From Woeseiaceae bacterium (GTDB lineage Bacteria > Pseudomonadota > Gammaproteobacteria > Steroidobacterales > Woeseiaceae), in contig JABDQH010000019.1 of the NCBI GenBank assembly GCA_013042375.1, positions 1-64,000 of the forward strand: 64,000 bases of DNA, given 5' to 3'. Both the position numbers and the translations under genes were made by a program. The number at the start of each line of letters is the position of its first letter. The first letter of the stretch is position 1. Shown here one piece after another: positions 1 to 8,737 of the stretch. The notes under the pieces were generated by a model. It ran no database searches. It saw only the letters and a list, made by a program, of their open reading frames with translations, and was not told where the DNA came from.

Positions 1-302
1 AGCGGTCAGTAGCGACCACGCCTAAATAAGTGAGTTACGCTTTTTTCCAGAATAGATAGTAATGAAAATAGCGGTGTTCCATATCATTCAACCTCCCATA
101 AAGTATAGATAATTGCGCCAGGTGCAGTTGAACAGGCAAACAGCCATTTCTAGTACTAGACGACAGCACACAGGACTGCTTGCATGTCGACATAGAATCT
201 ATCCGCCGATGAATATGTGCGTGGCTTCGAGCTGTAGTCCTGCATATCCAACGCCGAGCGCCGAAATAGAGCCGTGGCAATAGTCAATCAAATGCGCAGA
301 AC
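1..302. other. Intergenic, no supported gene
   Basis: This stretch is relatively AT-rich. Short open frames exist on both strands, but none has a recognisable domain, a signal peptide or a convincing ribosome binding site. I see no tRNA-like cloverleaf or integrase. It begins with a string of the form AGCGGTC...GCGACC that recurs in loose form in other intergenic gaps of the first 4 kb. Confidence 0.5.
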
Positions 303-333
303 AAAAAAAAGGCGCCCCGGGTGGAGCGCCTTT
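303..333 (-). terminator. Rho-independent terminator of the duplicated secreted protein
   Basis: Read on the minus strand, an 11-bp stem (AAAGGCGCTCC pairing with GGGGCGCCTTT, one G-T pair) encloses a four-base loop and runs into eight Ts. It lies 20 bases after the stop codon of the minus-strand gene ending at 354, so it very probably ends that transcript. Confidence 0.85.
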
Positions 334-353
334 GTAGAACGTTTAGCGTCCGA

Positions 354-1112
354 CTATGGTGTCTCGTGCACGATGTCCCACATGTAATCCTCATGCGAAC
401 CGCATATGGACGTAAACTCCATGCCGACTTCGCTACCTTCCGCATACATGGCTTCGATCAGTTCGCCGCGCGCGGCCAACAAGGACTTGTGATCCGTGCC
501 TGTCAGAGTCTGTAGCCGACGGTATTTTCCACCAACCCAGTGGCTGTTCCAGCCCCAGCTCGTGAATTTTCCGTCTTCTACGAACTTGTCCAGTATCGGT
601 GCGAAATCCTTGGCGAAGATTTCGTCAGCCCGTTCTTCACGAGCTTCGTCACAGACGTAGTAGACAGAAAACGACGCTTCACCGCGATCGTCACTGCCGC
701 CACCGCTTTCCCGTTCCCAGATATAGTCCTGGTGTGAACCACAGATCGAGGCAAATTCGGCCTCGAGCTTCTTGGTTGCTGCGTCGCTGTCACCGCTCAT
801 TGCTTCTTGTGCATCGAGCAAACCGTTCAACGTGGGGGCCGTATAGTACTGCGCCCGTCGCCATAAACCGCCGGTGTAATGCGCGAGCCATCCCCAGGCA
901 TTAATGGTGCCGTCTTTGACGCCTTTGTCGAAATCGGGCGCATTGATTTTCTTGATGATTTCGTCCGCACGTTCGGCGCCACCGGCGTCACAATGAAAAT
1001 ACGTTGCGTAGATAAAGCTCTTCGATGCTTCCTGTTCTTCCCCCTGAGCCAGAACTGCCGCCGGAAAAGCCCCCAGTAGAACCACGGCGATGTACTTATG
1101 AGCATTCTTCAT
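354..1112 (-). CDS. Secreted protein with two tandem ~100-residue repeats, function unknown
   Basis: This 252-residue protein starts with a Sec signal peptide (MKNAHKYIAV, cleavage probably after AVLAQ). The ATG at 1112 is chosen over an upstream in-frame start because AGGAG sits at good distance before it and the signal peptide then begins at residue 1. The mature part is two homologous units of about 100 residues. Each has a Cys-Asp near its start, an ERADEI segment, a WGW...H...GG..RR block, a LLxAxxE helix and a closing ICGSH(Q/E)DY(I/M)W motif. The pattern suggests a duplicated alpha/beta barrel-like module with one or two disulfides, but I do not recognise a named family. It is monocistronic with its own terminator. 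Its base composition is less GC-rich than the core of the window. Confidence 0.75.
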   Translation of the reverse strand: MKNAHKYIAVVLLGAFPAAVLAQGEEQEASKSFIYATYFHCDAGGAERADEIIKKINAPDFDKGVKDGTINAWGWLAHYTGGLWRRAQYYTAPTLNGLLDAQEAMSGDSDAATKKLEAEFASICGSHQDYIWERESGGGSDDRGEASFSVYYVCDEAREERADEIFAKDFAPILDKFVEDGKFTSWGWNSHWVGGKYRRLQTLTGTDHKSLLAARGELIEAMYAEGSEVGMEFTSICGSHEDYMWDIVHETP

Positions 1113-1556
1113 TCTTGTTTCTCCTGCCGCGAAATACGGCTGTGCCGGGCAGTGTACACGATCAACGGTTGCCTCGAGTCTAGGAGGAGTCACTCTAGCT
1201 CGAAATCAAACAGGGGCGGCTAACGGCCAAAAGTGGTCGCTAGAAGCTGATCGATATTTGTTGCTGAAAGAAAGATCACGTTGTCGCTGATGAGTAGTGG
1301 CTACCCCTCCAATCTTCATTCCAGACGCAAGTTCCTCCCTGATGAGATCTTGGCAGAGATTCCGTGACGGGTAAGTCGTTGAAGTACTTGTTCGGCAGAT
1401 GGTTCTTGACAACAGGCTGGAAACCCGCCTTTTCAATGCAATAGCTAAATGCATGAATCGCAACTCCATCGGCGGCCAGAATTGCTATCTGTATATAAGA
1501 TTCCTTTCTCAATCGAACTGTTCCAAGTTGATTTGTTCTGAAGCCCCGATAATTGT
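1113..1556. other. Long intergenic gap with a possible gene remnant
   Basis: No gene is supported here. One minus-strand frame (1276-1512, 78 codons) begins MRKESYIQIAILAADGVAI, which faintly resembles the start of DJ-1/PfpI-like regulators (ILAxDGV). It then ends in low-information sequence, so it may be a decayed gene or chance. The string GGCCAAAAGTGGTCGCT near 1223 resembles an intergenic string near 3985. Confidence 0.3.
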
Positions 1557-1775
1557 TTAGCGGTCGGTTTCATCCGAGCTGTACTCGAGTATGTCACCTG
1601 GTTGGCATTCCAGAGCCTCACATATCTTTTCGAGTGTAGAAAACCGAACTCCTTTCACCTTGCCCGTACGCAGCAGGGAGAGGTTCTGCTCAGTAATGCC
1701 GACTTCGTTTGCCAGCACCTTACCCTTCATTCTGCGTTTGGCGAGCATCACGTCCAGATTCACCTGTATTGGCAT
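1557..1775 (-). CDS. Small XRE-family transcriptional regulator
   Basis: This 72-residue protein is almost entirely a helix-turn-helix of the Cro/CI (XRE) type. MPIQVNLDVMLAKRRMK leads into VLANEVGITEQNLSLLRTGK, and the end GVRFSTLEKICEALECQPGD is the classic third-to-fifth helix signature. It belongs to the short YozG-like group normally paired with DUF2975 membrane proteins, and that partner lies directly upstream with an 8-base gap. The start at 1775 fits the family length; a longer in-frame reading would overlap the partner gene. It probably controls its own operon, with the membrane partner modulating it. The target and signal are unknown. Confidence 0.88.
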   Translation of the reverse strand: MPIQVNLDVMLAKRRMKGKVLANEVGITEQNLSLLRTGKVKGVRFSTLEKICEALECQPGDILEYSSDETDR

Positions 1776-1783
1776 GCCGTTAC

Positions 1784-2305
1784 CTAAACAAACTGCCGGT
1801 TTTCGGTTTGCAACTTGCTTCCTTCGACCAACAGATTGCTCATCACCCACAGTACGAGGCCGACACCGATTGCCCTCAATTCGTTGCTGCCGAACATAAC
1901 TGACAGCATTCTCTCACCGGCAGGATGGTTTAGGGACAGCAGAACGCTTGAAAGCCCGAAATGCAGTGGTGTGACGAGCGCTTGCACCAACAACAACATC
2001 GAAAACCGCCTTAGATCGCGACTGTTTTCCAGATTGAACAGCTCACCTACAGCGAAGTTCGCGAAGGCGCGGCGTAAGAAATACAAACCAGCGAGGCCAA
2101 TCGATACATAAAGCGCCAAAAGCGCCCACAATGCATACCACTGCGGATCGGAAACCGTATTCCACTGAATCTTCAATCCAATACTGTTTCGGACAAACCG
2201 ACCGAACGAATCGAGGTCAACGAGAAAGAAAAGAGCAGCAGTCGGCACCATTATCAACAGTGCCGCGCAGCTCCAGGAGATCAGGAGCGACAAGCGACGG
2301 GTCAC
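1784..2305 (-). CDS. DUF2975 family four-helix membrane protein
   Basis: The protein (about 173 residues) shows four hydrophobic segments: LLISWSCAALLIMVP near the N-terminus, WYALWALLALYVSIGLAGLYFL, FSMLLLVQALVTPLHFG, and a C-terminal one around AIGVGLVLWVMSNLLVEG. The helical layout and FANFAVGELFNLENSRDLRRF match DUF2975, a family almost always followed by a small XRE regulator, as here. I chose the GTG at 2305 because AGAGGTG lies just upstream; GTG 2314 and TTG 2323 are in-frame alternatives. The family is thought to work with the regulator as a membrane-linked switch; the ligand is not known. Confidence 0.8.
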   Translation of the reverse strand: MTRRLSLLISWSCAALLIMVPTAALFFLVDLDSFGRFVRNSIGLKIQWNTVSDPQWYALWALLALYVSIGLAGLYFLRRAFANFAVGELFNLENSRDLRRFSMLLLVQALVTPLHFGLSSVLLSLNHPAGERMLSVMFGSNELRAIGVGLVLWVMSNLLVEGSKLQTENRQFV

Positions 2306-2384
2306 GGGGAGCACCTCTTGCAATAGTCGTTATACTAATATAAATTATCGTAAAACAGTAACTATTGCAATCGGAGCATCCATC

Positions 2385-2732
2385 ATGGCCCTCAAAACCA
2401 TTGCAGCTACGGCTATGGCCGCCAGTATTCTTGTATTCCCGAGTAACACCTCGGCACTCACCATGGACCAATTCGCTGCCATCTGTGCATCGCACCAGGG
2501 GGAATGCAGCGAACATCCGATTGTGCAAGCCTACGTGGGTGGCGCTCTGGATCTCATCGCGATGCTTGATGAACAGTCTGACTACCTGGGCGAAGTCTAT
2601 TGCGACAACCCTTCCACATTGTTCGACGTACCGGCAATAATTCAATACATGCAAATACATCGAGAAGAGTATGCCGACAGAAACGCGATGCTCTTGGTCA
2701 TCCGTTATCTGGAGGAAAACGGAGGATGTTGA
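2385..2732 (+). CDS. Secreted Rap1a/Tai-like protein
   Basis: The 115-residue product has a signal peptide (MALKTIAATAMAASILVF, cleavage near TSA). The mature domain carries ICASHQGECSEHPIVQAYVG, a central YC(D)NP and a C-terminal LLVIRYLEENGGC. The Cys spacing, the xxYVxGALD helix and the terminal ...L....GC pattern fit the Rap1a/Tai immunity-protein fold, whose founding members neutralise type VI amidase effectors in the periplasm. Many Rap1a-like genes stand alone without any effector, and none is visible here, so immunity is only a possibility. The ATG follows a GGAG motif at 2373. The vWA-PKD gene begins 61 bases downstream on the same strand, so the two may be co-transcribed. Confidence 0.7.
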   Translation: MALKTIAATAMAASILVFPSNTSALTMDQFAAICASHQGECSEHPIVQAYVGGALDLIAMLDEQSDYLGEVYCDNPSTLFDVPAIIQYMQIHREEYADRNAMLLVIRYLEENGGC

Positions 2733-2793
2733 CGCCGTCAAGCTCACGTCTGTCTGGGTCAATCCTGCGTTCGCTTGTTTGCCAGGTAGCAAT

Positions 2794-3909
2794 ATGACTC
2801 AAGTTCATTCGGTGTGTCGAAAACTTTCGGCCTTAATGCAAGCTGGCGCAGCTGGTTTGCTCGAAAGCTGGCAACTCGTGGCGATAGCCAGTGTCGTTTG
2901 CTGGGCCGGCAATGTTGTTGCTGATAGCGGCTATGGCTTTTCGCCCCATCTGATCCTGGTAGTGGATGAGTCCGGGTCAATGCGAGGGCGACATGACTGG
3001 CTGGCAGACGCAATACCGGCACTTGGGCAGGCGCTTAATGATCGCAACGTAAATTCCCCGCCTGACCAACTGTATTTCACCCTTGCGGGTTTCACGACCC
3101 GCAGTCGCGATCTTGCCCAACGCTCGTCAGAGATTGACGCCGCTCGCGCGGTCCGAACGCTGCGCACGGACGGCGGCACCGAAGACGGCTATGTTGCGAT
3201 CCGCGATGTCTTGAGCGGCTATTTGAGTGGAAATGAATACTCTCCTACGACGGTCATCCTGATCACCGACGAAGACCGAGATGAAACTGATCGCGAACTC
3301 ACCCTGTCCAGCTTATCCAATCAGTTAGTAATGAATGGAATCGTCGTCCACGCGGTAACCAGGGCTCGAATCGTCTGTCCTGATCGAAGAGAGGGCATTG
3401 CTATCGACCGGAGCCGCGTCGCTGTGGTGGCAGGCCAGGATGACTTTTCGACTTGTTCAGATGCCAGGGTAAAGACTGTCCGTGATTACGTGGAGCTTGC
3501 CCACGCAACCGGCGGGCTCGTTTGGAGCCTGGATATGATCGCGGGTTTCGGCGAAAAAAAGACACGACCGGAAACGCTGCAGCAATTTGTCAATGCGCTG
3601 TCAGACAGGGTCATTATGCAATGGCCGACCGGAGCTCTGTGGGCAGATATTGACCACTGGCCGGAAACCCCGCATTCCGGAGACGTCGTTACGTTTGATG
3701 GAAGCAACTCGTTGAGCGCTCAACCAGGCGGGCAGATCAGTGATTGGAAGTGGGATCTCGATGGAGATGGCACCATCGACCAGAATGGCTCAACGGTTGC
3801 CAGGATATTTTCTGCACCTGGTCGCTACCGCGTCGTGCTCTACGTAACAGATAAGTCAAACCCGCCGAGCACGGGTCGCAAGGTATTGTTTCTTCAGATC
3901 TCGGAGTAG
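2794..3909 (+). CDS. Secreted von Willebrand factor A and PKD domain protein
   Basis: The 371-residue protein has a hydrophobic export segment around residues 27-43. A vWA domain follows: the MIDAS motif DESGS lies at residues 58-62, a DGGTEDGY stretch supplies the Thr region, and LITDED supplies the later Asp. After about residue 300 comes a PKD-like beta sandwich (VVTFDGSNS, then DWKWDLDGDGTID and GRYRVVLYVTD). Such proteins bind ligands through a divalent metal at the cell surface or in the periplasm. The ATG at 2794 was preferred over an upstream in-frame start that overlaps the Rap1a-like gene. No sorting signal is visible at the C-terminus. The ligand is unknown. Confidence 0.8.
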   Translation: MTQVHSVCRKLSALMQAGAAGLLESWQLVAIASVVCWAGNVVADSGYGFSPHLILVVDESGSMRGRHDWLADAIPALGQALNDRNVNSPPDQLYFTLAGFTTRSRDLAQRSSEIDAARAVRTLRTDGGTEDGYVAIRDVLSGYLSGNEYSPTTVILITDEDRDETDRELTLSSLSNQLVMNGIVVHAVTRARIVCPDRREGIAIDRSRVAVVAGQDDFSTCSDARVKTVRDYVELAHATGGLVWSLDMIAGFGEKKTRPETLQQFVNALSDRVIMQWPTGALWADIDHWPETPHSGDVVTFDGSNSLSAQPGGQISDWKWDLDGDGTIDQNGSTVARIFSAPGRYRVVLYVTDKSNPPSTGRKVLFLQISE

Positions 3910-4007
3910 AGGCTGAACCACTCACGTCAGTATTTCCTGTTAGCAGCCGTTTGGCCAGTTTCCTGGCGAACTAACGAACTTCGCTAAAAGCGGTCGTTCG
4001 ACATCGG

Positions 4008-5735
4008 CTAGCGGGTGTCGGGATTCGAGTCTATGGATGTCCATTCTCGCTTGACGTCTATCATCAGCGCGTCAAAGCGGGCATCGTCGCGCAGGCAAGC
4101 CACCCACTTGTTGTGCCGAGACCAGAATGGATAGTTGATATTGCCAATACGTACCGTGTTCTCCAGCCAGCCGAGTGCCTCTTCAGTCTCGCCAGCGAGA
4201 GCCAGGCAGTGCGTGAGTTCGCGGGATAGTAACTCGGTGTTGCGTGCTGCAGCACGCAGTTCGTCGGTCACGGCTTCTTTTGCGGCTTCAGGTTCGCCGC
4301 AGACGCCGTGGAAGAGCGCTGTACCGAGCTGCGTCAGGGCTGAGCCGGCATGGTCAGTGTTCAATTTGCGAACAACCTCTGACGCCTCGTCGACTCTGCC
4401 GTTGCGCAGCAAAACATAGTTCCAGGTCCAGATGGCAAAGGCATTCTTCGGATCCAGCTCGAGGAATCGTTTGTAGTGTGGAAGGGCATCCGAACACCGC
4501 CCCTCCATGAGCGCAACGAACCCCGGCATGCAATGGTTCAGCGGAGTGAGCGGGTCAACGTCAAGCAACTCGTCGAATAACTGCGAAGCGCGCTCGTTTT
4601 GACCGCTCAGGGCACACAGGTATCCCAGCGTTGCCAACGCGTCTGGATCGGTGGGATTCGTATCGAGCGAGCGTTCAAGTGGTACGCGAGCCGCACGAAG
4701 ATCGCCAGAAAAGAACCGCACCATACCGATAAGCAGGTACCCGGGCGATGAATGCGGATCGAGCTCGAAAATCTTGTCGGCGCACTCGGCAGCCTTTGCC
4801 ATGAACGCTCCGGCTGGATCGAGACCGAGCTCGCCGTACTTCGCGTAGGCATGTCCGAGAGCGCCCAAAAGACGGGCATTTGGCCCGACGACGTGCAAGC
4901 CGTTTAGCAGGTGTCGCTCGGCCTGCTGAAGGCCGTCTTCGGAGAATTTCAACGTTTCATATCGAGCCCGAAGATACGACTCTACCGCCCGAGGATCCTC
5001 CAGCTCGCCGACCTCCGCTGGCTCACGGGCGCCGAGGCGTATCGCGAGTTCTCTTGCGACGGATTGTGCAACTTCGTCCTGGATCTCGAACAGATCGGCC
5101 AGGGTACCGTTGAAACGCCCGCTCCACCTTACGTCACCGGAATTCAGGCGGCTTAGTTGCAGGATGACCCGAAGGTTGTCGCCGGATTTGCGAACAGAAC
5201 CATCCAGAATGAAATCGACTCCGAGCCCTTTGGCGACGTCTTGTACCGCGTTGCCTGCGCCCTTGAGCCGCATGGCAGAGGCGCGAGCGATGACACGCAG
5301 CGACCGGACTTTCGAGAGTTCCGTGATGATCTCTTCGGTCAGACCGTCCGCAATATACTCGCCGTCGTCGTTGACGCTGTGGTCGTCAATTGGCACAACG
5401 AGGATCGAGACTTTCTTGTCCGCTGCAACCGACTCTTTCGTAACCGGTGCCTCGAGGATATAGCCACGCCGTGCAACAGTGCGAATGACCTTACGTTCGC
5501 GATCGCCGATAGCCGCCCGAATCTCCATCAGGCAGTGCTTTAGAGACCCGTCTGTTACGACCTTGTTGCCCCACACGGCGTCCAGGAGCTCGTCTTTCGA
5601 CACAATTCGCTGCGACCTGTGTAGCAGGTACACGAGCACGTCGAAGGACTGACGTCGGAGCGGTACCGTCTTTCCTGCCAGGCGCACTTCGGCGCGTAGC
5701 GTATCAACGGCAAAATCACCGAACCTGTAAATCAT
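4008..5735 (-). CDS. CadC-type winged-helix regulator with TolB/FlgO-like and TPR regions
   Basis: The 575-residue protein opens with an OmpR/CadC winged helix (residues ~1-100: VPLRRQSFDVLVYLLHRS, LLDAVWG, RTVARRGYIL). A FlgO/TolB-amino-like domain follows (residues ~110-230, ISILVVP then GLTEEIITELSKV and DFILDGSVR). The rest is a TPR superhelix with repeats such as DPDALATLGYLCALSGQ. Unlike CadC itself I see no transmembrane segment between the DNA-binding and sensory parts, so it is probably cytoplasmic. The architecture is known from the so-called adenylate cyclase-like regulators, but no cyclase motif is present. It is divergent from the exported-protein gene at 5994 across a 258-base gap and may regulate it. 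Confidence 0.85.
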   Translation of the reverse strand: MIYRFGDFAVDTLRAEVRLAGKTVPLRRQSFDVLVYLLHRSQRIVSKDELLDAVWGNKVVTDGSLKHCLMEIRAAIGDRERKVIRTVARRGYILEAPVTKESVAADKKVSILVVPIDDHSVNDDGEYIADGLTEEIITELSKVRSLRVIARASAMRLKGAGNAVQDVAKGLGVDFILDGSVRKSGDNLRVILQLSRLNSGDVRWSGRFNGTLADLFEIQDEVAQSVARELAIRLGAREPAEVGELEDPRAVESYLRARYETLKFSEDGLQQAERHLLNGLHVVGPNARLLGALGHAYAKYGELGLDPAGAFMAKAAECADKIFELDPHSSPGYLLIGMVRFFSGDLRAARVPLERSLDTNPTDPDALATLGYLCALSGQNERASQLFDELLDVDPLTPLNHCMPGFVALMEGRCSDALPHYKRFLELDPKNAFAIWTWNYVLLRNGRVDEASEVVRKLNTDHAGSALTQLGTALFHGVCGEPEAAKEAVTDELRAAARNTELLSRELTHCLALAGETEEALGWLENTVRIGNINYPFWSRHNKWVACLRDDARFDALMIDVKREWTSIDSNPDTR

Positions 5736-5993
5736 TGAAAGGGGGCTAGTTCTTCATCTAAGAGCTTGATTCCGCCAAGACGGTCGAAGCCTTGTTGTTC
5801 TCTGTGTCACGCAAATGTACCCGAAGTTTCACAACTTTTCCGTGCCCGGCTCTTAAGCTGAAGGCATCGCGAGCCGGCGATGACTTCAACTTCGAGCTAC
5901 GCGATCCCGGAGGAACCGGTCTTGCGATCCGGTCGCTCGAATCTGGGCCCTCCAATCTTCAGATCCCCAAACTTCGGAAATAGGGGTATAGCC

Positions 5994-6578
5994 ATGTTAA
6001 AAAGCCAATTCAGCAGGATTGCGACCTTGGTCGTCTTTGTCGGCGTATGTGCAGTACTGGGTGCGCAGACCGCCAGCGCAGATGGAGATCGCCGCGTCTA
6101 CCTGCGTTTCGCGGGCGATTTCATTCAAAACCTCGAGCAAAGAGACGCTGTCGGCGGGGTACCAACGGACTCGACGAGCCTCTTCGGCCTCGTAAGGGCA
6201 AAAGTCAAAGGAAACCTGGGACGGGCCGATTTAACCGGAGTGACCAAGTCCAAGGGTGTCGAAACGGGACCCGAGTACGATCCAAGATGCCCGGACTATT
6301 TCCTCAAGATCGTTGACATAACAGACAACAACCTGGTGTTCACTTTCTCGGACCTGTCCTTGCTTTACGGTGACGGGACAGGTGTCGTCTGCGTCAATTT
6401 TGCGACCGGTGAAGAGTACGTTGCCGTGGAAGGAGTGTGGCTGGGTGGCACGAAGAGATTTCGAAACGCCAAAGGCGAATTCTCGATCCGCTTCGACGAA
6501 TCGGTTCTGGTCAACGCGAATACCCAGGTCACTGCAGAAACAGGAAGGATCTTCGGCACGTTGAGTCACCACCGCTAA
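5994..6578 (+). CDS. Exported protein of unknown function
   Basis: This 194-residue protein has a clear signal peptide (MLKSQFSRIATLVVFVGVC, cleavage after QTASA). The mature part is rich in beta-type sequence, with two Cys (in YDPRCPDY and GVVCVNF) that could form a disulfide, and no family I recognise. The ATG at 5994 is preferred because AGGGGT lies before it and the signal peptide starts there; an upstream in-frame extension reads through the promoter region. It is divergent from the winged-helix/TPR regulator, which suggests regulation by that protein. An imperfect stem-loop follows the gene. Confidence 0.65.
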   Translation: MLKSQFSRIATLVVFVGVCAVLGAQTASADGDRRVYLRFAGDFIQNLEQRDAVGGVPTDSTSLFGLVRAKVKGNLGRADLTGVTKSKGVETGPEYDPRCPDYFLKIVDITDNNLVFTFSDLSLLYGDGTGVVCVNFATGEEYVAVEGVWLGGTKRFRNAKGEFSIRFDESVLVNANTQVTAETGRIFGTLSHHR

Positions 6579-6630
6579 TCTAGCGCCGCAATTACGCGAT
6601 ATCATTAGCTGAATCATCGCCGCATCAGGT

Positions 6631-6661
6631 TCAGGGGCCTGCCGTCATGCCAGGCCTCTGA
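6631..6661 (+). terminator. Stem-loop after the exported-protein gene
   Basis: TCAGGGGCCTG and CAGGCCTCTGA pair over 11 bases (one G-T pair) around a 9-base loop, 53 bases past the stop codon at 6578. There is no following T-run, so it may stabilise the mRNA end rather than act as an intrinsic terminator. Confidence 0.45.
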
Positions 6662-6782
6662 TCCCTGTCTGCGGATTCAACGCGCGGAGGCCGCTCGCGC
6701 CCCGGGCGTCGTTTCGTACGCGCGCCATGCCTGCGCATAGCCTGCTACTATACGGGTCACTTTCCCAGCCCGGCCCGACACA

Positions 6783-8735
6783 ATGAAAACAAACGGACTG
6801 AGCCAGAAGGCCTACGTTCCGATCGCCGAAGGCGACAGCTACGACCCGTTCGTTGCGGCGGATGAATCCCCCGCCGAGTTCACGCTCAAGGCCGTCGGCC
6901 TCGGCATCCTGTTCGGCATCATTTTCGGCGCCGCGAACGCCTACCTCGGGCTGCGCGCCGGCCTGACGATCAGCACGTCGATTCCGGTCGCCGTCATGAC
7001 GGTTGCGGTATTCCGTGCGCTGCAGGGCATCGGCATACGCGGCACGATCCTCGAGACCAACATCTCGCAGACGACGGGCTCGGCCTCGAGCTCGCTCGCG
7101 AGCGGCATCATCTTCACGCTGCCTGCGCTCTTTATGTGGGGCATGCCGCCCGAGCTGCTGCAGATGACGCTGCTGGCGATGAGCGGCGGGTTGCTCGGGA
7201 TCCTGTTCATGATCCCCCTGAGGCGTTTCCTGATCGAGCGCGAGCATGGCAAGCTGCCGTACCCCGAGGGCACGGCCTGCGCCGAGGTGCTGGTCGCCAA
7301 CGAGATTGGCGGTGGCCGTGCGCGCTTCGTATTCTACGGACTCGCCGGCGGCGCGTTCTTCAAGTTCCTGACCTCGTGGATCAGCGTCATCCCGGGCGAC
7401 ATTCATTCGAAAATCCCTTTCTTAAAGAAAGGCCAGCTCGGCATGGACCTGTCGGCCGCCCTGTTCGGCGTCGGCTACATCCTCGGGCCGCGCATCGCGG
7501 CCGTCATGGTCGGCGGCGGCCTGTTGTCCTGGCTCATCATAATTCCGGCGATCGCATACTGGGGCGAGGCGCGCACGGAGCCGTTCTATCCCGAAACCAT
7601 CAACCTGATCCGCGACATGTCGCCGAGCCAGATCTGGACGCGCTACGTGCGTTACATCGGCGCGGGTGCCGTGGCGACGGCCGGCATCATCACGCTCATC
7701 CGCAGCATCCCGGTCATGGTCAGCAGCTTCAGGATCGGCTCGCAGCAGCTCAGCGAGCGCGTGGGCGAAACCGATGCTGCAGTGCAGCGAACGAGCAACG
7801 ACCTGCCGCTGCGCGTCGTCGGCATCGGCGTGCTGATGATCGCGGCCGTCCTCGTGCTGGTACCGCAGGTCTTCGGCGCCGTCGGCGGCACGGGCGTGCG
7901 CATGGCCGCCGCCATATGCGTAATCGTATTTGCGTTCTTCTTCGTCACGGTCGCGTCGCGCATCGTCGGCCTCGTAGGCGTGACCAGCAATCCGACCAGC
8001 GGCATGACGATTGCCGCGCTGCTCGGCACGGCGTCGATCTTCCTGCTGTTCGGCTGGACCGACATCACTGGCAAGGTCGCCGCGCTGACCGTTGGTTGCG
8101 TCGTCGCGATTGCCGCATCGATCTCGGGTGACACGTCGCAGGACCTCAAGACAGGTTTCCTCCTGGGCGCCACGCCGCGCCGCCAGCAGACAGCCGAGCT
8201 GATCGGCGTGCTGACGTCGGCCGTGTTCGTCTGCCTGACCGTGCTGGCGCTCGGCAAGGGCTTCGGCTTCGGCAGCACCGAGCTGCCGGCGCCGCAGGCG
8301 ACGCTGATGAAGCTCGTCATCGACGGCGTGCTCGATCAGAACCTGCCGTGGGCGCTCGTTGGCCTCGGCGTCGGCATCGCGCTGGTCTGCGAGATCCTGC
8401 GCATCCCGTCGCTGCCGTTCGCGGTCGGCGTCTACCTTCCCGTGTCGACGATGACGCCGATCTTCGTCGGTGGACTGATTCGCCTGTGGATGGAACGCAG
8501 CGCGCGTGACGAGACTGAAGCCGCCGATCGTCGCGAGCGCGGCGTGCTGCTCGGCAGCGGGTTCGTCGGCGGCGAAGGCCTGCTCGGCGTGGGCATCGCG
8601 CTGGTCGCGGTCATGCAGAGCAAGCGCCCCGACGGCATCGGCACCGATTGGGCCGGTAGCGAGCTCGCCGCGATGCTCGTCGGCGCCGCAGCGTTCGCGC
8701 TGTTCATCACCTGGTTCTTCCGCAAGGTGCGTTGA
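6783..8735 (+). CDS. OPT family oligopeptide transporter
   Basis: The 650-residue protein is strongly hydrophobic, with around 14-16 predicted membrane helices. It carries the prokaryotic OPT family hallmarks: [20 protein letters not shown] near residue 45, [14 protein letters not shown] near 100, and [13 protein letters not shown] near 160. OPT carriers import peptides, or metal chelates in some branches, probably by proton coupling in the inner membrane. The substrate cannot be deduced here. A TACTAT/TATACG string about 30 bases before the start is a plausible -10 region. The TerC-family gene starts at or next to its stop, so the two are translationally linked. GC content jumps upward from this gene onward compared with the first 6.6 kb. 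Confidence 0.92.
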   Translation: MKTNGLSQKAYVPIAEGDSYDPFVAADESPAEFTLKAVGLGILFGIIFGAANAYLGLRAGLTISTSIPVAVMTVAVFRALQGIGIRGTILETNISQTTGSASSSLASGIIFTLPALFMWGMPPELLQMTLLAMSGGLLGILFMIPLRRFLIEREHGKLPYPEGTACAEVLVANEIGGGRARFVFYGLAGGAFFKFLTSWISVIPGDIHSKIPFLKKGQLGMDLSAALFGVGYILGPRIAAVMVGGGLLSWLIIIPAIAYWGEARTEPFYPETINLIRDMSPSQIWTRYVRYIGAGAVATAGIITLIRSIPVMVSSFRIGSQQLSERVGETDAAVQRTSNDLPLRVVGIGVLMIAAVLVLVPQVFGAVGGTGVRMAAAICVIVFAFFFVTVASRIVGLVGVTSNPTSGMTIAALLGTASIFLLFGWTDITGKVAALTVGCVVAIAASISGDTSQDLKTGFLLGATPRRQQTAELIGVLTSAVFVCLTVLALGKGFGFGSTELPAPQATLMKLVIDGVLDQNLPWALVGLGVGIALVCEILRIPSLPFAVGVYLPVSTMTPIFVGGLIRLWMERSARDETEAADRRERGVLLGSGFVGGEGLLGVGIALVAVMQSKRPDGIGTDWAGSELAAMLVGAAAFALFITWFFRKVR

Positions 8736-8737
8736 CC

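Noticed and set aside
35-280. Minus-strand open frame of 81 codons
   Set aside because: No Shine-Dalgarno, no domain and no codon bias like its neighbours; not supported as a gene.
2331-2336. TATACT as a promoter -10 box for the Rap1a-like gene
   Set aside because: No -35 element lies at a suitable distance, and the region is simply AT-rich, so the promoter was not listed.
4008-5735. Adenylate cyclase function for the winged-helix/TPR protein
   Set aside because: Database names for this architecture sometimes say adenylate cyclase, but no cyclase catalytic motif is present.
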